In this document: positions 20,220-32,178 of the stretch, piece by piece
Layout: each line of letters opens with the position of its first letter
Position numbering within the stretch: position 1 is the first letter of the stretch
DNA from: Pomphorhynchus laevis
Taxonomy: Eukaryota; Acanthocephala; Palaeacanthocephala; Echinorhynchida; Pomphorhynchidae
Direction of reading: 5' to 3'
DNA length: 64,000 bases
Assembly: GCA_012934845.2 (NCBI GenBank)
Contig: WNNJ02003027.1
Location: forward strand, 1 to 64,000
Position numbers and translations under genes: made by a program
Notes under the pieces: model-generated
What the model was told of the DNA's origin: nothing
Seen by the model: only the letters and a program-made list of their open reading frames with translations
The model's database searches: none

Positions 20220-21545
20220 TTTAATCCTTTATAATAGTTATTTAATAAATTTTCAATTTATTAAATTTTAATAGCTTTATTAATTTTGTGGACATTTATT
20301 ATACTCTTTTAGTCTCTTGCAACACTTTTAAACAAATTTTACATTATGAAAAAGTGTAAAATTTTACACTCTTTTATTTATAATGACACTGACTGTTAAA
20401 AAGCTTACAATTTAGGTCATCAGCTAGAAGATCTATTGAACAAGAATTGAACTTTTGTCTATCTGGTTTCGGGATTTAACATTTCGGCGTAATAACTTGT
20501 ATGATTATATGTTTATTTACGAAATAAAAAGTTCATAAATGATTATATTTTTCAGAAAATTATTTCATAATAAATAATTCTAAATAATATTTTGTTTATT
20601 AAAAAATTTATGTGTGCATAACAAACTATAATTCTACAAATGGTTACAAAATATGATTAGATTCGTTAAAGACGCTACCTGATGAGCTTGATCATAGTAG
20701 TACATTTAGATTTTGAAAAATAGTACGGTTATTATTTGACTAAAATTTATTTCATCGTTACTTTATTTGTTCTATTAGACAATCTTCAACTACTTAAAAA
20801 TTGAAAAGTTTTATTTATAAAATTAAAAGTAAATTTAAAAAATAAATTTTAATTTAAAAAATTAAAATTTACTTTTTTAACTTATGTGCCTGAAGATGGT
20901 AGTGACAGTAGTTACGAAATTTATGTTTTTATTTTTATTTAATAAAATTTATTTTTATTTTTTATTTATTTGAAATTTGTTAAAAAATAAATTTAAAAAA
21001 TTAAAATTAATTTTTTTAAAAATTCAGACCTCTGTGCCTGAAGATGGTAGTAACAGTAAGTAAATTTAGCAAGTAAATCTAAAATACGAAAGTGATGACG
21101 AATATACATCATATATCTTTATTATATATTAAATACATATAATAATTATATTATATATCTTTATTATTTATATCGTTTTTATCTTTATATGTAAGAAATT
21201 AGTCATATCGTGATTTGCCAATAACACAAGAGAATAACACTATTTTACACATGCACCATCAGGTGCACGTGTTGAACATAAATATAAATCATAATCCAAG
21301 TATATAAAATATCTTTTAAATACTATAATTAGGATTATTTAAGCGATATTCAAAATGAGCAAATGATGATACAAATGATGTTTAATGCCTGTTATCCATT
21401 TAAAACAAATTTCAATCCAAATCTTTGAATAACGAAGAAGCGCTATATTCAATTAGTTCCACTGAACCAAGTAAAATGTCGATAAATGATAAGTGGCATC
21501 AACCCTGAACAGCTTAAATAACACGGACCAGCCAAAATGATCATT
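20220..21545. other. Gene-poor AT-rich stretch with two hairpin motifs
   Basis: CTGAAGATGGTAGTGACAGT followed by AGTTACGAAAT (20890-20920) and a decayed second copy (21038-21070) belong to the dispersed CTGANGA-hairpin-GAAA family. The surrounding A/T-rich blocks are duplicated with them. I see no gene. Confidence 0.4.
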
Positions 21546-21599
21546 AAATGTACATGACTCTGTACATATCTACGAACTTCCTCAACCTCTCAATAGTAT

Positions 21600-21860
21600 G
21601 GTCAATTTTGATTGTGAAAACGAAACCAGCAAGTGAGAGGAGAAGGACCGATTTCCGCTTTGGAACAAGACATTTAAAGACGATTTGCCTGAGCAGATTC
21701 GCAAAAAGCCTTCAACCTTCAAAAAGTATCGATGACGGAACAATCATCAAACATTATCCGCCAGAGAGCCTGACGATGCCATTATCTTTGCATACAGCCT
21801 CAAATTATGCACTTAAATGCGACGCGGCAGATTCATCTTAACAGCGACGATCAACCACTA
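21600..21860 (+). mobile_element. LINE C-terminal remnant
   Basis: GC-richer island. One frame reads DDLPEQIRKKPSTFKK near 21672-21720, which is how many CR1/Jockey-like LINE polyproteins end (compare LPEEVVAAPSLRTFKS at 59.4 kb). Surrounding frames are broken. Confidence 0.5.
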
Positions 21861-23221
21861 AGTACTGAATCAGAGAGTAACGAGACCATTTAGAATACGT
21901 TTTACATTATTTAATTAAATATAATTGCTTGATTTGTTTATTTCCTGTTTGTAACAAATGTGTTTTGTTCCTATTGTAATGACATTATTGGAACAGTAAA
22001 AATGTTAATCGCAGACAAAAGTACCTTTTTATATGTGCACACGATTAATTCCTATTTGTATATATATATCGAGAGCAGGAGGAACAACTAAGCATCTCTA
22101 TCAAACGTGGTAGAGAAAATAATTAAATTCTATAGGACTAAATAGTACCTGCTAATGGTTTTAAATTATTACAAAGTTTTATTTTATATTTCAATAGTCC
22201 AGACCAAAGAATAGGTTTATTAATTTGGATTTTCTGTTATAATAAAAAAGATATTTATAAACTAGTTTATAACTTCTCTTTCTATCAGATGGCAGCATTC
22301 TATAAAATATAAAACCTCTCGTTTATTTTTAATAATTAAAATTACCAGGAATAAAATGTATCGTTTGCTGTCAAACTATACAAAAAAGAGCCATCAAGAT
22401 TGAATTGATATATTGAATAAAAATAGCAAGGCTTGTGTTCTTTGCAGAAAACTGAGATTTGTTGCACCAATGTAATTGATATTGTATATTGCATAACATT
22501 TATTTAAATGTAAATTTATTCTAAAAGATTTACAATCAGGATAAGCAGTCAGGCTAGGCTTATAGAGCTTTAAGTAAAATAATATTTGCATGTTGGACTA
22601 TTTTATAGAGTGAAATAAGCAAATCAAATGCTTACACGTTACAAATAGTACTTCTCTATAGTTTACTGTCAAATTATTCATTATTTAGTATCGAAGATGA
22701 CAGTCATAATATTATTTATCGCGATGCTGATGTGTAAGCACAAAATAATTTGTAAAAATAGTTTTCTAATATATTCCAATATATAGTATTTCTGAACTAT
22801 TTCAATGTATTGAAAAATTTCAGAAACACAACTTATGTATTATAGCTTTTTATTATTTGAATGTGGTAAAAGAAGAGGTTTAGTTTAAATATCAAAAATA
22901 TTTTCGCATAAGATCAATACATATTCCCAAGTGTAACATTAACGAGTATATGACATCATCAACATTTTGCTAAAAATAGAAGTATTTTTTGTGTACTATA
23001 TTATTTTTTTCCAGACTAATTTTTATAGCGTATATGCTCCAACTAAAATATTATTTGACAATTAGTCAAATACTATTTGACTGAAACTATTTGTCAAATA
23101 GTAATAGTATTTTACAATATGTCAAATAAGATTTGATATTATTGAATTATTTCATTTATAATAATGTTTATGTATATTACTATATATCTGGAAGAATTCT
23201 GTTCATTTCTTCTAATTTAAT

Positions 23222-23803
23222 TTTAAAGAATACATTTCATTAAGCGAAAACTTTAAACAATTACATTAATCTAATTTTTGCTTTATTTTCATAATTTACC
23301 TATTTCATTTATAAAATTATTTCATTTATACCAAATATAAAATGCTTGGATATCATTTGTATTTCAATGATTTATGATTCGATTAATAATTTATGATTTT
23401 ATATTTCTACCGACATATGAAATAAAAAATCGTAGATTATTTTTTATATTTTGTAAAGAAAAACATTATTACATGTAAAGTGATATTTTACTTAACTTGA
23501 TAGTTTACGCAGAATTGAATAATAATTTGATATCTAAACTGGTTACGTTTCATATCCTTGCCTCGTCATGGTCTACATTTTGAGTTTAAAAAATATAGAT
23601 AAAAAAATTTAAATGTATAAATTTATATATATTTAAATATTAATGTAAAGTGATGTTTGAACAGTTAGAAGAGTTGAACAGTTTAAGAGATAATAAGCTA
23701 AAACATCTTTATAGATTTGTTTTAAGTTTTTTTTTAAGTTTTTGAGATTTCTTCTTTAAGTTTTATATTAGAAAGATACGATTTTTGGATTAAAACGCTC
23801 AAT
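23222..23803. repeat. Dispersed repeat, copy 2 of a 575-bp pair
   Basis: Close copy of 14055-14628 in the same orientation. The likeness stops at GATTTTTGGATTA, beyond which the two loci are unrelated. Confidence 0.8.
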
Positions 23804-24099
23804 TTCATGTACCCATTAGGATTGAATGAAGTGGTACAAGGAATTGGCAGAAGTAGTATAGTAAATAATATACAACTATATTATAATAATCCGGTTAAAC
23901 GCAAGCCAAGAAGTCATGGCGATAAAATGAATAAAAAATAGACTTGAAAATATTAAAAAAGGTAAGTATATTTATGAACAATTAGAAATATTAAAACAAC
24001 TTTAAGAGACAAAGGGCTAAAAGATCTTTATGTAAATATAAGAAGTTTTTTTAAAAATATCATTTTTTTAGTAAATCAAATATTAATTGAATAATATGA

Positions 24100-24500
24100 T
24101 AGGTCAAGTTGTATAATAGACAGTTATTGTAATATAAAATACTACAATCGTACAATAAATGTTAATAATAACAATAAAAAATATACACTGACCATAAAAT
24201 TCATTAATAAATGTATAGATAACATAAATATAGATAAAATTTATTAATAAATGCATAGGTATACTAAAAGTAAAGAAATAATATAATCAGATTTAAATAA
24301 ATATATTCCTAAAATACGGTATAACGTTTTACCGCCACAAGGACGAAAAAAATATTGAAACAACTTTTAAGAGATAATAAGCTAAAAGAATAATAAGCTA
24401 AATACTATAATCGTACAATAAATGTTAATAATAACAATAAAAATATACACTGACCATAAAATTCATTAATAAATGTATAGATAACATAAATATAGGTACA
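24100..24500 (+). mobile_element. Penelope-associated fragment with internal duplication
   Basis: Matches 12080-12300 (shared ACAATAAATGTTAATAATAA and CATAAAATTCATTAATAAAT). The block at 24148-24235 is repeated at 24410-24497. It is a broken relic, and no intact frame is present. Confidence 0.45.
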
Positions 24501-25191
24501 CTTTTAACATAATTTTTAATAATGTATTAATTTTGTCTATCCAATTAATGTATTAATTGGTTAGACAATTCTCATATGGTCTAACTATATAAAAATAGGA
24601 TAAATTAATTTAAATTTGTTTAATAGTAGACTTTAAAAAATTAAATATTTTTGATATTTAATAACTTTGATATTTTTAACGCTAGAAGAATCACTTATGT
24701 ATTTAATAATGAAAATTCAGTTACATAGATGATTAGAATTTTTAATGATAATGTTATCGATTAGAAATTAAGTAGAAAATATGGTTGAATGGGAATTCTA
24801 ATTTGAAAACAGTTCTCGATTTGAGAACGAAATATTAAAGAAATATTTAATTGAAAATGGCATTTAAGTAGTCTTCTAGAAACTTTTAATAATTTTAATG
24901 AAAATTTATTCAATTCAAGTATTTTCTTAAATGTCATTTATTAAATAGATTTCTTAAATAGATTTTAGCATCTATCTAAGATTAAAATTGATTATAAGGA
25001 TCTGTCAAAGTGTGAAATTGTTAACAAAACGTAAAATGTCAAAAATTCATATTATTTAAGCTGAAATTAAGTTTTTACATCAACAACGTTTTCAAACATT
25101 CAATTTTAATTTAAATCCAAACAGATAATTTGGATTAGTAAGATCATTGTCATGAAGAATCGCTTATGTATTTAATTATTGCATCTTTGAG

Positions 25192-25402
25192 CTGAATTTT
25201 TTTTCCCTATTGTGGCACGATATTATACTCACAGGTATTGATCTTACTTTTGATACAGCAGACGCTACTGATACCTACATTTTACGTTTCTCCCTTTATT
25301 ATCTGCTTTCTCCTTACAGTGATGCTGATCGGATTTGAACTCAGGACGTCTGTATCGCGATTCAACGCTACATCCTCTAGGCTGGCTGCTCCAGTGGTGA
25401 CT
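25192..25402 (-). repeat. tRNA-derived SINE (family A, copy 2)
   Basis: Minus strand: CCACTGGAGCAGCCAGCCTA, then CTGAGTTCAAATCCGATCAG (B-box), a short core with GAAACGTAAAATGTAGGTAT, and an A-rich tail (GGGAAAAAAAATT). It shares head and tail with 13650-13892 but lacks the CTGATGA-bearing part of the core. Confidence 0.75.
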
Positions 25403-25404
25403 CA

Positions 25405-27068
25405 CTTATGTATTTGTCAGTTAGAAAAGTCAGTTAGAATTTTCCATGTAGACGACGATTGCATTCGATATTATTATATTCTTTCAAGCTTTTTTAATTA
25501 GAACAGTAGAGCTTCCATAAACTTCCTAGAAAGGCACTTTTGATAGATAATTCGACAAATTTTTTATTCAATTTGAATGCTTCGAAGCGTAATGTTCCAC
25601 CTTCGTAAAGCTGTTATTTTAATAAGGCAGCCTTACGTTTAGCTTAAGTTCTTCGTCGTACTTAAGAAAACTTTCTATAAAGTTCATTGCAGTTTAGTCA
25701 AACTACGACGAAGTAGATTGGCTTGAGACAATTAAATAATAAAATCGTCTACAATATCAAATATTTAATTAATTAATATAATTACTGCATATAATATTAT
25801 ATTAAATATTTTTACTAATATATTAATGTTTCAAAATATATTAATATTTTTATGGTTGAAAGATGCATTTATTTAAAATCAATTTAAATAAATTCAATAT
25901 TAGATTTAAAATTAAATTTACGAGCAAATTCGAAATTATAATTTTAAATAAATTTTTAATGTTCCACCTCTAAAAATAAAAAATATTAAATCATTTAACG
26001 TTTTAACTGTCTTATATATTTCCGACATTTAGTATTTTTAATTTAAATTTGCGTCCGCGTTTCATTAATTAATTGTTTACTTTACAACTTTATATTTAAA
26101 TGGCAATTTCCTTATAATTTGCTGTAACGTTTTTGTGTCTTATACTAATGATGTAAAAAGACCATATACTTTAAATATACTTTAAAGACTAAATATTTTT
26201 AAAGACATGAAAAGTAAAGCATCGTACCTTTGTTTATTAAGTAAAAATATACTCTCCTACGTTTTTTACACTGGTTTGCTATACATAGTATTTATGCAAA
26301 TTATGTAATGCAATTCCCATTTAAGGGCAAATTATTTAGAAAATGTATTTATTCCTTGTACATTGCCAGTATTTGACTTCATTGTATATATTCTTTAATT
26401 ACTTCAAAAGAAACAAATATTCAATTTTATTCACGAATTTAAACGTTTATCTTATCAAAAATGTTCTAAATTCGTTGATAGAACAAATGGCATTTTGGTA
26501 ACAAATGATGTTTTATTCAAAATGTGTATTTGTTTTTTACAAGCATCAAATACGGCCTTGCTACATACCTATCGCTTTATCTAAAAAATCATTCTGCATA
26601 ATTTTAAAGACAAAATGTTGATAACATTGCGATTTTCTTCCAGATATGATAAAATATTCGATTTGTAAGCGAATGCTTGAGTAAATGTTGGATTTTAGTA
26701 TATAGTAATTGATGGTAATTAAAACTTGTAATGCACCACAATATGCTTCTATTATAAGTGTTAATTACTAGTTTGACAGTTTATTTAATAAGCTTTAATT
26801 ATAGTAGAGCGAACGTTGCATTTTAGGCAACGTTTTTACCACGAAATTGTTTTACATACACTAGACTGATAAATGACAACTTTTACAAATACCGAGTCCA
26901 ATACAGCAATGTGTATGTGAAGGTCGCAATGAAATACATCAATTTGCAACTTTTTAGATTCATAGTGATGATAACAAAATTATAAAAATATATAAAATAA
27001 ATTCTATAAACACTGTTGGATATTTTAATTACCAACTAATAAGGTAATATATAAAAATAGCTGATAAG
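25405..27068. other. Gene-poor AT-rich stretch
   Basis: I see no supported gene, RNA or mobile element. A short near-palindrome AACGTTGCATTTTAGGCAACGTT sits near 26813-26835. Confidence 0.35.
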
Positions 27069-27098
27069 GTAATATATAAAAATTAACACAAATAGTAT

Positions 27099-27459
27099 AA
27101 TAATACAAATTTATTTAATGTGGCAAATGCGTACAAGCTGTACGCTTAACAGTCCACAAACAAAAATGAAAAAGTCAAGCGGATAAATTGTTAAAATGGG
27201 ATCGGATTTGTCGTTTGAAGCACTGCAGGGAAGTTGATTGGCGTATATGAATGGGCAGATGATTCCACGATAGAGGAGCAGCCACCAGGAAGGAGCGGAG
27301 TCCAAAGGAGGTAGAGTAGTTTGGGACATGTAAAAGAAGGGAATTACAGGAACGCAAGGAACAGTAAACAGAACGAGAATTATCAAGAAAAGGAAGGTTG
27401 AGAAATGAAGGGGTATGAAAAGTTACAAGGCGGAAAGCAACGAGAAGAAGAATTTGAAC
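27099..27459 (-). mobile_element. 5'-truncated CR1-like LINE with perfect 29-bp target-site duplication
   Basis: A 361-bp insertion flanked by identical 29-base copies (27070-27098 and 27460-27488, beginning TAATATATAAAAATTAACAC). The minus strand encodes the end of a LINE polyprotein (APLSWNHLPIHIRQSTSLQC then FKRQIRSHF). A 3' UTR follows, with GCGTACAGCTTGTACGCATT and an ATT-rich tail. The same 3' UTR ends an element at 54200-54300. The intact duplication suggests this is one of the younger insertions here. Confidence 0.85.
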
Positions 27460-27520
27460 TAATATATAAAAATTAACACAAATAGTATGTAGTACAGAAT
27501 AAAATTGTACAATACAATTT

Positions 27521-27931
27521 TAATATAATTTTAACAATTACATTGTTAGCAAAATGTGTTTAAAAAACTAAAGATTGTGAAATAACGTTAAACGGTATGA
27601 AATAATAAATAAAATATGAAAAAACATCGATTATGTTTCAGATCAATTCAGTTTCATATCAATCCAATTTCGCTCTATTCACTCGCGGAATTCCTTTCCT
27701 GTGTAATATATCACAATAATCTTACCACACACTGATTCGTATTACTCGACAGCATATTTGCAATTCACAAAATATTCAATTAAAGAAGAAATTACGATTT
27801 ACTTAACAATAGCGCAGTAGTTTACTATGTAATTGTTAACAATTACATATAATTGTACAAAACATTTTTAACAAAATGTGTTTAATTAACTAAAGATTAT
27901 GAAATAACATTAAACGGTATGAAATAATAAT
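27521..27931. repeat. Direct repeat pair of about 95 bp
   Basis: AACAAAATGTGTTTAATTAA-type blocks followed by TTAAACGGTATGAAATAATA occur at 27521-27612 and 27832-27931. Non-coding. Confidence 0.5.
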
Positions 27932-28261
27932 TAATTAAACTTATTTCCCATTATTTCACTAGTGTAAAATTATAAACATAGTGTCACGCTTGAATGTTTA
28001 GTTCAACTTGAATAACTTCTGAGCATACACAATAATATGTTGAGAATAACGTGCATAATCAAGATTTTATCGATCACTTGTATAATTTTTGCACAAATGA
28101 CAAAACATAAAACTCTTCTATTAGGAGCCTACTTTAAAAGCTTTTTTAAAACTAGCTCATACTAAAAAAACAAATAAATACAGATTTTCTTAACCATCGT
28201 TAAAGAGAAAAACAAACTAAGTTAAAGAGAAATCCTAAGCAACTCTTTTTTAGCCTCATTA

Positions 28262-28400
28262 ATATGCTTAATCAACAATGTCACGGCCTCAGGTCCATAG
28301 GAATCTGAGCTCCCGGCTGCACCAGCGCGCCACCCTCTGACTGATCCATTCAGAGTCTCTCACTCCCTAAGAGTCAAGTCGAGGCGAATAACTGAAAAAC
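28262..28400 (-). repeat. tRNA-derived SINE (family C, copy 1)
   Basis: On the minus strand, GGTGGCGCGCTGGTGCAGCC acts as an A-box-like head and GGACCTGAGGCCGTGACA as a B-box-like block. The same layout occurs at 31965-32090 (GCGGCGTGTTGG ... GGATTTGATGCCGTGAAC). Both are preceded by a shared CGACTTGACTCTTAGG-like segment. The head is oriented away from the SDF2-like gene. Confidence 0.55.
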
Positions 28401-28669
28401 AGCGCCATTCTTTCTATACGCAACAGTGAAGAAAAATAAGACAGTAAATATATTTAAAAGCAACAGAGTATTATTCTAGCAAGGGCTGGTAGCTACCTGA
28501 CTTAGCGGGTGAGCGTAGGGAACGCTGTTTGCGTTACGGAAGCATATGCGATAAAACCATTGAACAATTTTTAATCGACTTGTGGTTTTATCTTCTGTAA
28601 TTTTCTTTATGCTTTTTAAATCTTTTTCCGGCTTAAATCTTTTGGTTATTAAAACTTACAAGTAAAATA

Positions 28670-29288
28670 ATGAATTTATTTTTTAATTTGCCATTTATAC
28701 TGCTGCTTCAACCCTTTTTATATTTGAACATATAACTCTGGCCAAGGAAACAACCGAATTTGTGACTGGACATTCCGTAGTCAAGTTATTGAATAAAGCG
28801 TTTAATGTGCGATTACATAGTCACAGGATAAATTACGCTTCTGGAAGCGGACATCAATCGGTTACAGCAGTAACAGAATGGGATGATCACAACAGCTATT
28901 GGCAAATTTTTCCTGCATTTAATGAATCTATTAAACGTGGAACATTGTTTAAGTGTAATTCCAAAATTAGACTGATAGATCTTGATACGAAAAAGTTTCT
29001 GCACAGCCATCATTTTAGTTCTCCGCTCTCCGATAATTTGGAAATTAGTGCTTTCGGATATGGTTTGGGTGATAAGCTGGATAATTGGGTAATAAAATGC
29101 AGTGACACTTACTGGATGCGAGACGCTAAAGTTCGCTTGATGTATGCGGAAATAGGTGTATATATTCATATAAGCGGTAAAACCTATGGAAGTCCAATTC
29201 GTGGTCAAATGGAAGTAGTTGAAAAGGATATCAGGAAGGATAAAAAAACTTGTGGACAGTGAAAATATCACATGATGAATTACAATAG
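28670..29288 (+). CDS. SDF2-like MIR-domain ER protein (frame shifts at both ends)
   Basis: The main open frame (28687-29262) starts in mid-protein and encodes an SDF2/SDF2L1 core: EFVTGHSVVKLLNKAFNVRL, then HSYW-like NSYWQIFPAF, DNWVIKCSDTYWMRDAKVRL and GKTYGSPIRGQMEVVEKD, covering three MIR repeats. The only upstream ATG (28670) opens a fine signal peptide, MNLFFNLPFILLLQPF, but in another frame; one more T in the T5 run at 28715-28719 would join them. At the other end the frame closes at KKTCGQ, while one more A in the A7 run near 29242-29248 gives KNLWTVKISHDELQ, close to an HDEL retrieval signal. Two one-base homopolymer shortfalls in one small gene suggest sequencing error more than decay. 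SDF2 proteins assist ER chaperones and O-mannosylation quality control. AATAAA is at 29329-29334. Confidence 0.85.
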
Positions 29289-29823
29289 TATAGTTATTAC
29301 ACGTGAATTTAAGTTATTTATACTTGAAAATAAAATTTATTCTAGCTAACATCCCTAGATGTAAGCACATATAAAGAGCCAAATGCAAATTGAGTATTTT
29401 TTTCGTGGGTTTTCTTACAATAAAGTCTCAGTCAATTAAAAATATGTCTCTGGTAAACAACACGAATTTATTTATATCCCATTTTGTGTCATTTAATTAG
29501 AATTGGTTGGATATTATTTAAAATGGTTGGCGTGTAAATGAAGTGAGGAAATACAAAACTTTATCTGTTGATAGAAACGAATTTCATATTATCGAAACTA
29601 TCACGGATATAATGTCACATTGTATGATACTCTTAATGTCGAAATGACATTATCTATTTAAAACAACTTAACTGGTAAATACAATTGTTCAGCTGGATAT
29701 AGTACTGATGATGCCCAATTAATTTAAAAAGTGCATTAAAAAACATGTTAATATGTATAACAGGTTACTCTAACATTATGTGCATAAAAACGTCGAGAAC
29801 AATCAGTAGCATTTCGAAGTAAA

Positions 29824-30525
29824 ATGCATTTTATCGTATTCACATTATCTACAATCTTTAGCATTGCACTCATCAATGCAGACCTTGATTTAAAGGCTTT
29901 GAAAGAAAAAGAGTTGCAAGGGCATAACAAATATCGCGATCTTCACGGTGTCCAAAGGTTAAGATTGGAACCTGGTCTTGATGAAGCGGCACAAATGCAT
30001 GCTATCGATATGGCTACACAGGACAAGATTATTCGGGGACGTGCACAGTTTCAAGGAGAAAATATATTTAGCGTTGCTTTCAGTGTGTCTGACAAGAATG
30101 AAGCTGATAGAAGATTTAGCAATATCTCAATTAGTGATAGCTGGTACAAACATATAGATGATTACGATTTTGAAACCGGAACAGTCAAGAATAGTAAAGC
30201 ATTTACATTTACCCAAATGGTATGGCAAGCTACGTATTTGGTTGGATTTGGATGCGCACCAAATTTCAAAACGAAGAATAGAAGTCTAACAGTGAAATAC
30301 TACTGCTGCGCAAGATACTACAAAAGAGGAAATATACAAGGCCAATTTACCGAAAACGTATTTAGACCTTCAGGAGATATCCAACCTACCACAAGAAATC
30401 CCATCACTGAAAGTCCGTACCGTCCAACAACCCGAAGTACATACCGCACAACATCTCAAGCGTCAACTGAATCACGACCAACACCGGACAGAGAGTCTTA
30501 TGATATTAACCTTTCCTGTAATTAA
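29824..30525 (+). CDS. Secreted CAP/SCP-domain protein (PR-1/GAPR-1-like)
   Basis: An intact 233-residue frame without introns. It has a signal peptide (MHFIVFTLSTIFSIALINA, cut near 19) and a CAP domain (about 25-180) with GHNKYRDLH, the GENIF block, the signature FTQMVWQATYLVGFGCA and a YYCCARYY...GNIQGQF end close to GAPR-1. A Pro/Thr/Ser-rich tail follows (about 185-225), probably O-glycosylated. Of the usual His/Glu cavity residues, the first His (AQMHAID) and the Glu of GEN are present. The second His, normally in GHFTQ, is replaced in AFTFTQ. The product is probably an extracellular, non-catalytic CAP protein. It follows the SDF2-like gene by about 540 bases on the same strand. The ATG is preceded by cgaag-taaa. 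AATAAA lies at 30608-30613. Confidence 0.93.
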   Translation: MHFIVFTLSTIFSIALINADLDLKALKEKELQGHNKYRDLHGVQRLRLEPGLDEAAQMHAIDMATQDKIIRGRAQFQGENIFSVAFSVSDKNEADRRFSNISISDSWYKHIDDYDFETGTVKNSKAFTFTQMVWQATYLVGFGCAPNFKTKNRSLTVKYYCCARYYKRGNIQGQFTENVFRPSGDIQPTTRNPITESPYRPTTRSTYRTTSQASTESRPTPDRESYDINLSCN

Positions 30526-30619
30526 GATTTATAGTTGCAGCTTGATAAATTGTGTTCATTTTATTATCCCTAAGCAGTAGTTCAGTTATGCTACCCTTTT
30601 AAAATCCAATAAAAATATT

Positions 30620-31230
30620 CTGTTCATTGTGAAGTGTTTATATATTTATTACAAAGAAACTTTTTTAATAGCTAACATCATCAGGATAAAAACAATAAAA
30701 TATAATAATGTCCAAAAGATGTTATCCACGATTACCACAGGCGCAGCTGATTAAACGATTAGATTTGCCCCTTTTAAAAAAAATTAAAATACAATATACA
30801 ATTAACAAAGAAATTTAAAAAATAATAATTCTAAATTGATTAGAAACTAACGATCGTCATTAAAACTAAACGATTCATCATGTTTGGCTCTTAATCGAAA
30901 AAATAACAGTAATTGATTTAATTATAAAATATGTTTAGAAATTGCCATTGTTCACACAAATAAGAATATTTTGTTGAAAACAATTTCATTTCTAAAATAA
31001 AAGCAATATATTGCGAAATACGTAATAAAATATTATTTCGATTATTTAAGTAATTCACTACAATTAATGTATGCCATCGTTGCGTATATTTAGTCCGGGA
31101 AGTAATTTTATAGCTTTAGCACTCGTTTTATGTATAACGCTTTTTGGGTATTCATAGAGAGAGTCATTATAGACGAAATGAACTGTCTTTTATTGTGTAC
31201 TGAGCTGTACTGCATGATTTGCGTGCTTGT
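30620..31230. other. Spacer with a diverged interspersed block
   Basis: CACGATTACCACAGGCGCAG...AAACGATTAGAT near 30727-30765 resembles TACGATTACCATAGCGCAAA...AAACGATTAGAT near 32820-32855. I see no gene. Confidence 0.35.
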
Positions 31231-31239
31231 AAAACAGAG

Positions 31240-31710
31240 CGAGCAACATTCAATTGCATTTTTTAGGAACTAAGGGCGACAGTCAAATAAAGAGGAGTTC
31301 TGAAGGCTGGTCATAGAACTGGAAAGAAATTTAGAAAATGTTGCAAATGCCAGCAGCGTCTATCTGGTTTCTTTAAGCGAAAACCTAAAAGGAATATTGT
31401 AGGCTGCGTATATTCGATTTCTTGCAGGGATTGTTATCAGAAATACATAGAACAAACCGACGAGTAACTTGATATACGTGCTGGACAGCACCATCGTTAT
31501 ATTAAAACGGCTAACCCCCCATCAGCAGTCTATAATCATTATCCGATCATTGACCATTTAATTTATTTTAATGGTGCAGATGTCTTGTGTCGGGAAGTTA
31601 ACAAAAAGTTGAATTGTAAAATAGGCATTGTTCTTGCGGAGTCGGAGTAACAATATCTTCGAAGAAAATAAAGCGGACACACTTGAAGTTACCGCAATTT
31701 GATTTGCAAT
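31240..31710 (+). mobile_element. Penelope-like element, GIY-YIG endonuclease remnant
   Basis: The plus strand reads a cysteine-bearing linker (FRKCCKCQQRLSGFFK) and then a GIY-YIG-like domain (GCVYSISCRDCYQKYIEQTD, followed by IRAGQHHRYIKTANPPSAVY and a later HLIYFN). This domain order is that of the C-terminus of endonuclease-bearing Penelope-like elements. It is a broken relic, with no RT directly upstream. Confidence 0.65.
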
Positions 31711-31964
31711 TGTTCTAATCTATATTTAAATGTTAAATCATCCTTATATTTACGTCATGTATTGATATTTATCCAGTTTATCTTGTTTTATATTTCTGTT
31801 GTCAGTTGTTGCTTCTTTATCGACACAATATTTTAATGTTTTATCTACCCCAGTCACTTTAATAATAAAGATTTTCTTAATAACAAATAATACATGGTGA
31901 AGAATAAATAAATGTCAGGTCAGTTAGTATAAAAACAAGGAAATCAAAAAGACAGCATGTGTAA

Positions 31965-32095
31965 GTCTCTTCCATGTTCACGGCATCAAATCCAGGGGCA
32001 TCTGAGCCCCCAACTGATCCAACACGCCGCATTCCGACTGAACCACCCGGGGTTTTTCACCCCCCCCAAGAATCAAATCGGCGCGGACTATGCTG
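31965..32095 (-). repeat. tRNA-derived SINE (family C, copy 2)
   Basis: Minus strand: GCGGCGTGTTGGATCAGTTG, then CCCCTGGATTTGATGCCGTG as the B-box block; compare 28262-28400. A run of C/G (CACCCCCCCC) sits inside the preceding segment. Confidence 0.55.
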
Positions 32096-32178
32096 GGTAA
32101 ACGAGAGACGAGGAGCTTAAGAAACCTTAGCCTTTGTTCAGTGGGACGTCCTCTCGAAAAGAAGACTAATCCCAGTCA

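Larger units (their letters stand above)
21865..25190. other. Gene-poor repeat-bearing stretch
   Basis: I see no host gene in this 3.3-kb stretch. It contains the second copy of the 575-bp repeat (23222-23803) and Penelope-associated blocks (24100-24500), listed separately. Confidence 0.4.

Noticed and set aside
28813-29271. 152-codon frame antisense to the SDF2-like gene
   Set aside because: It is a shadow of the MIR-coding strand, which has clear family motifs.
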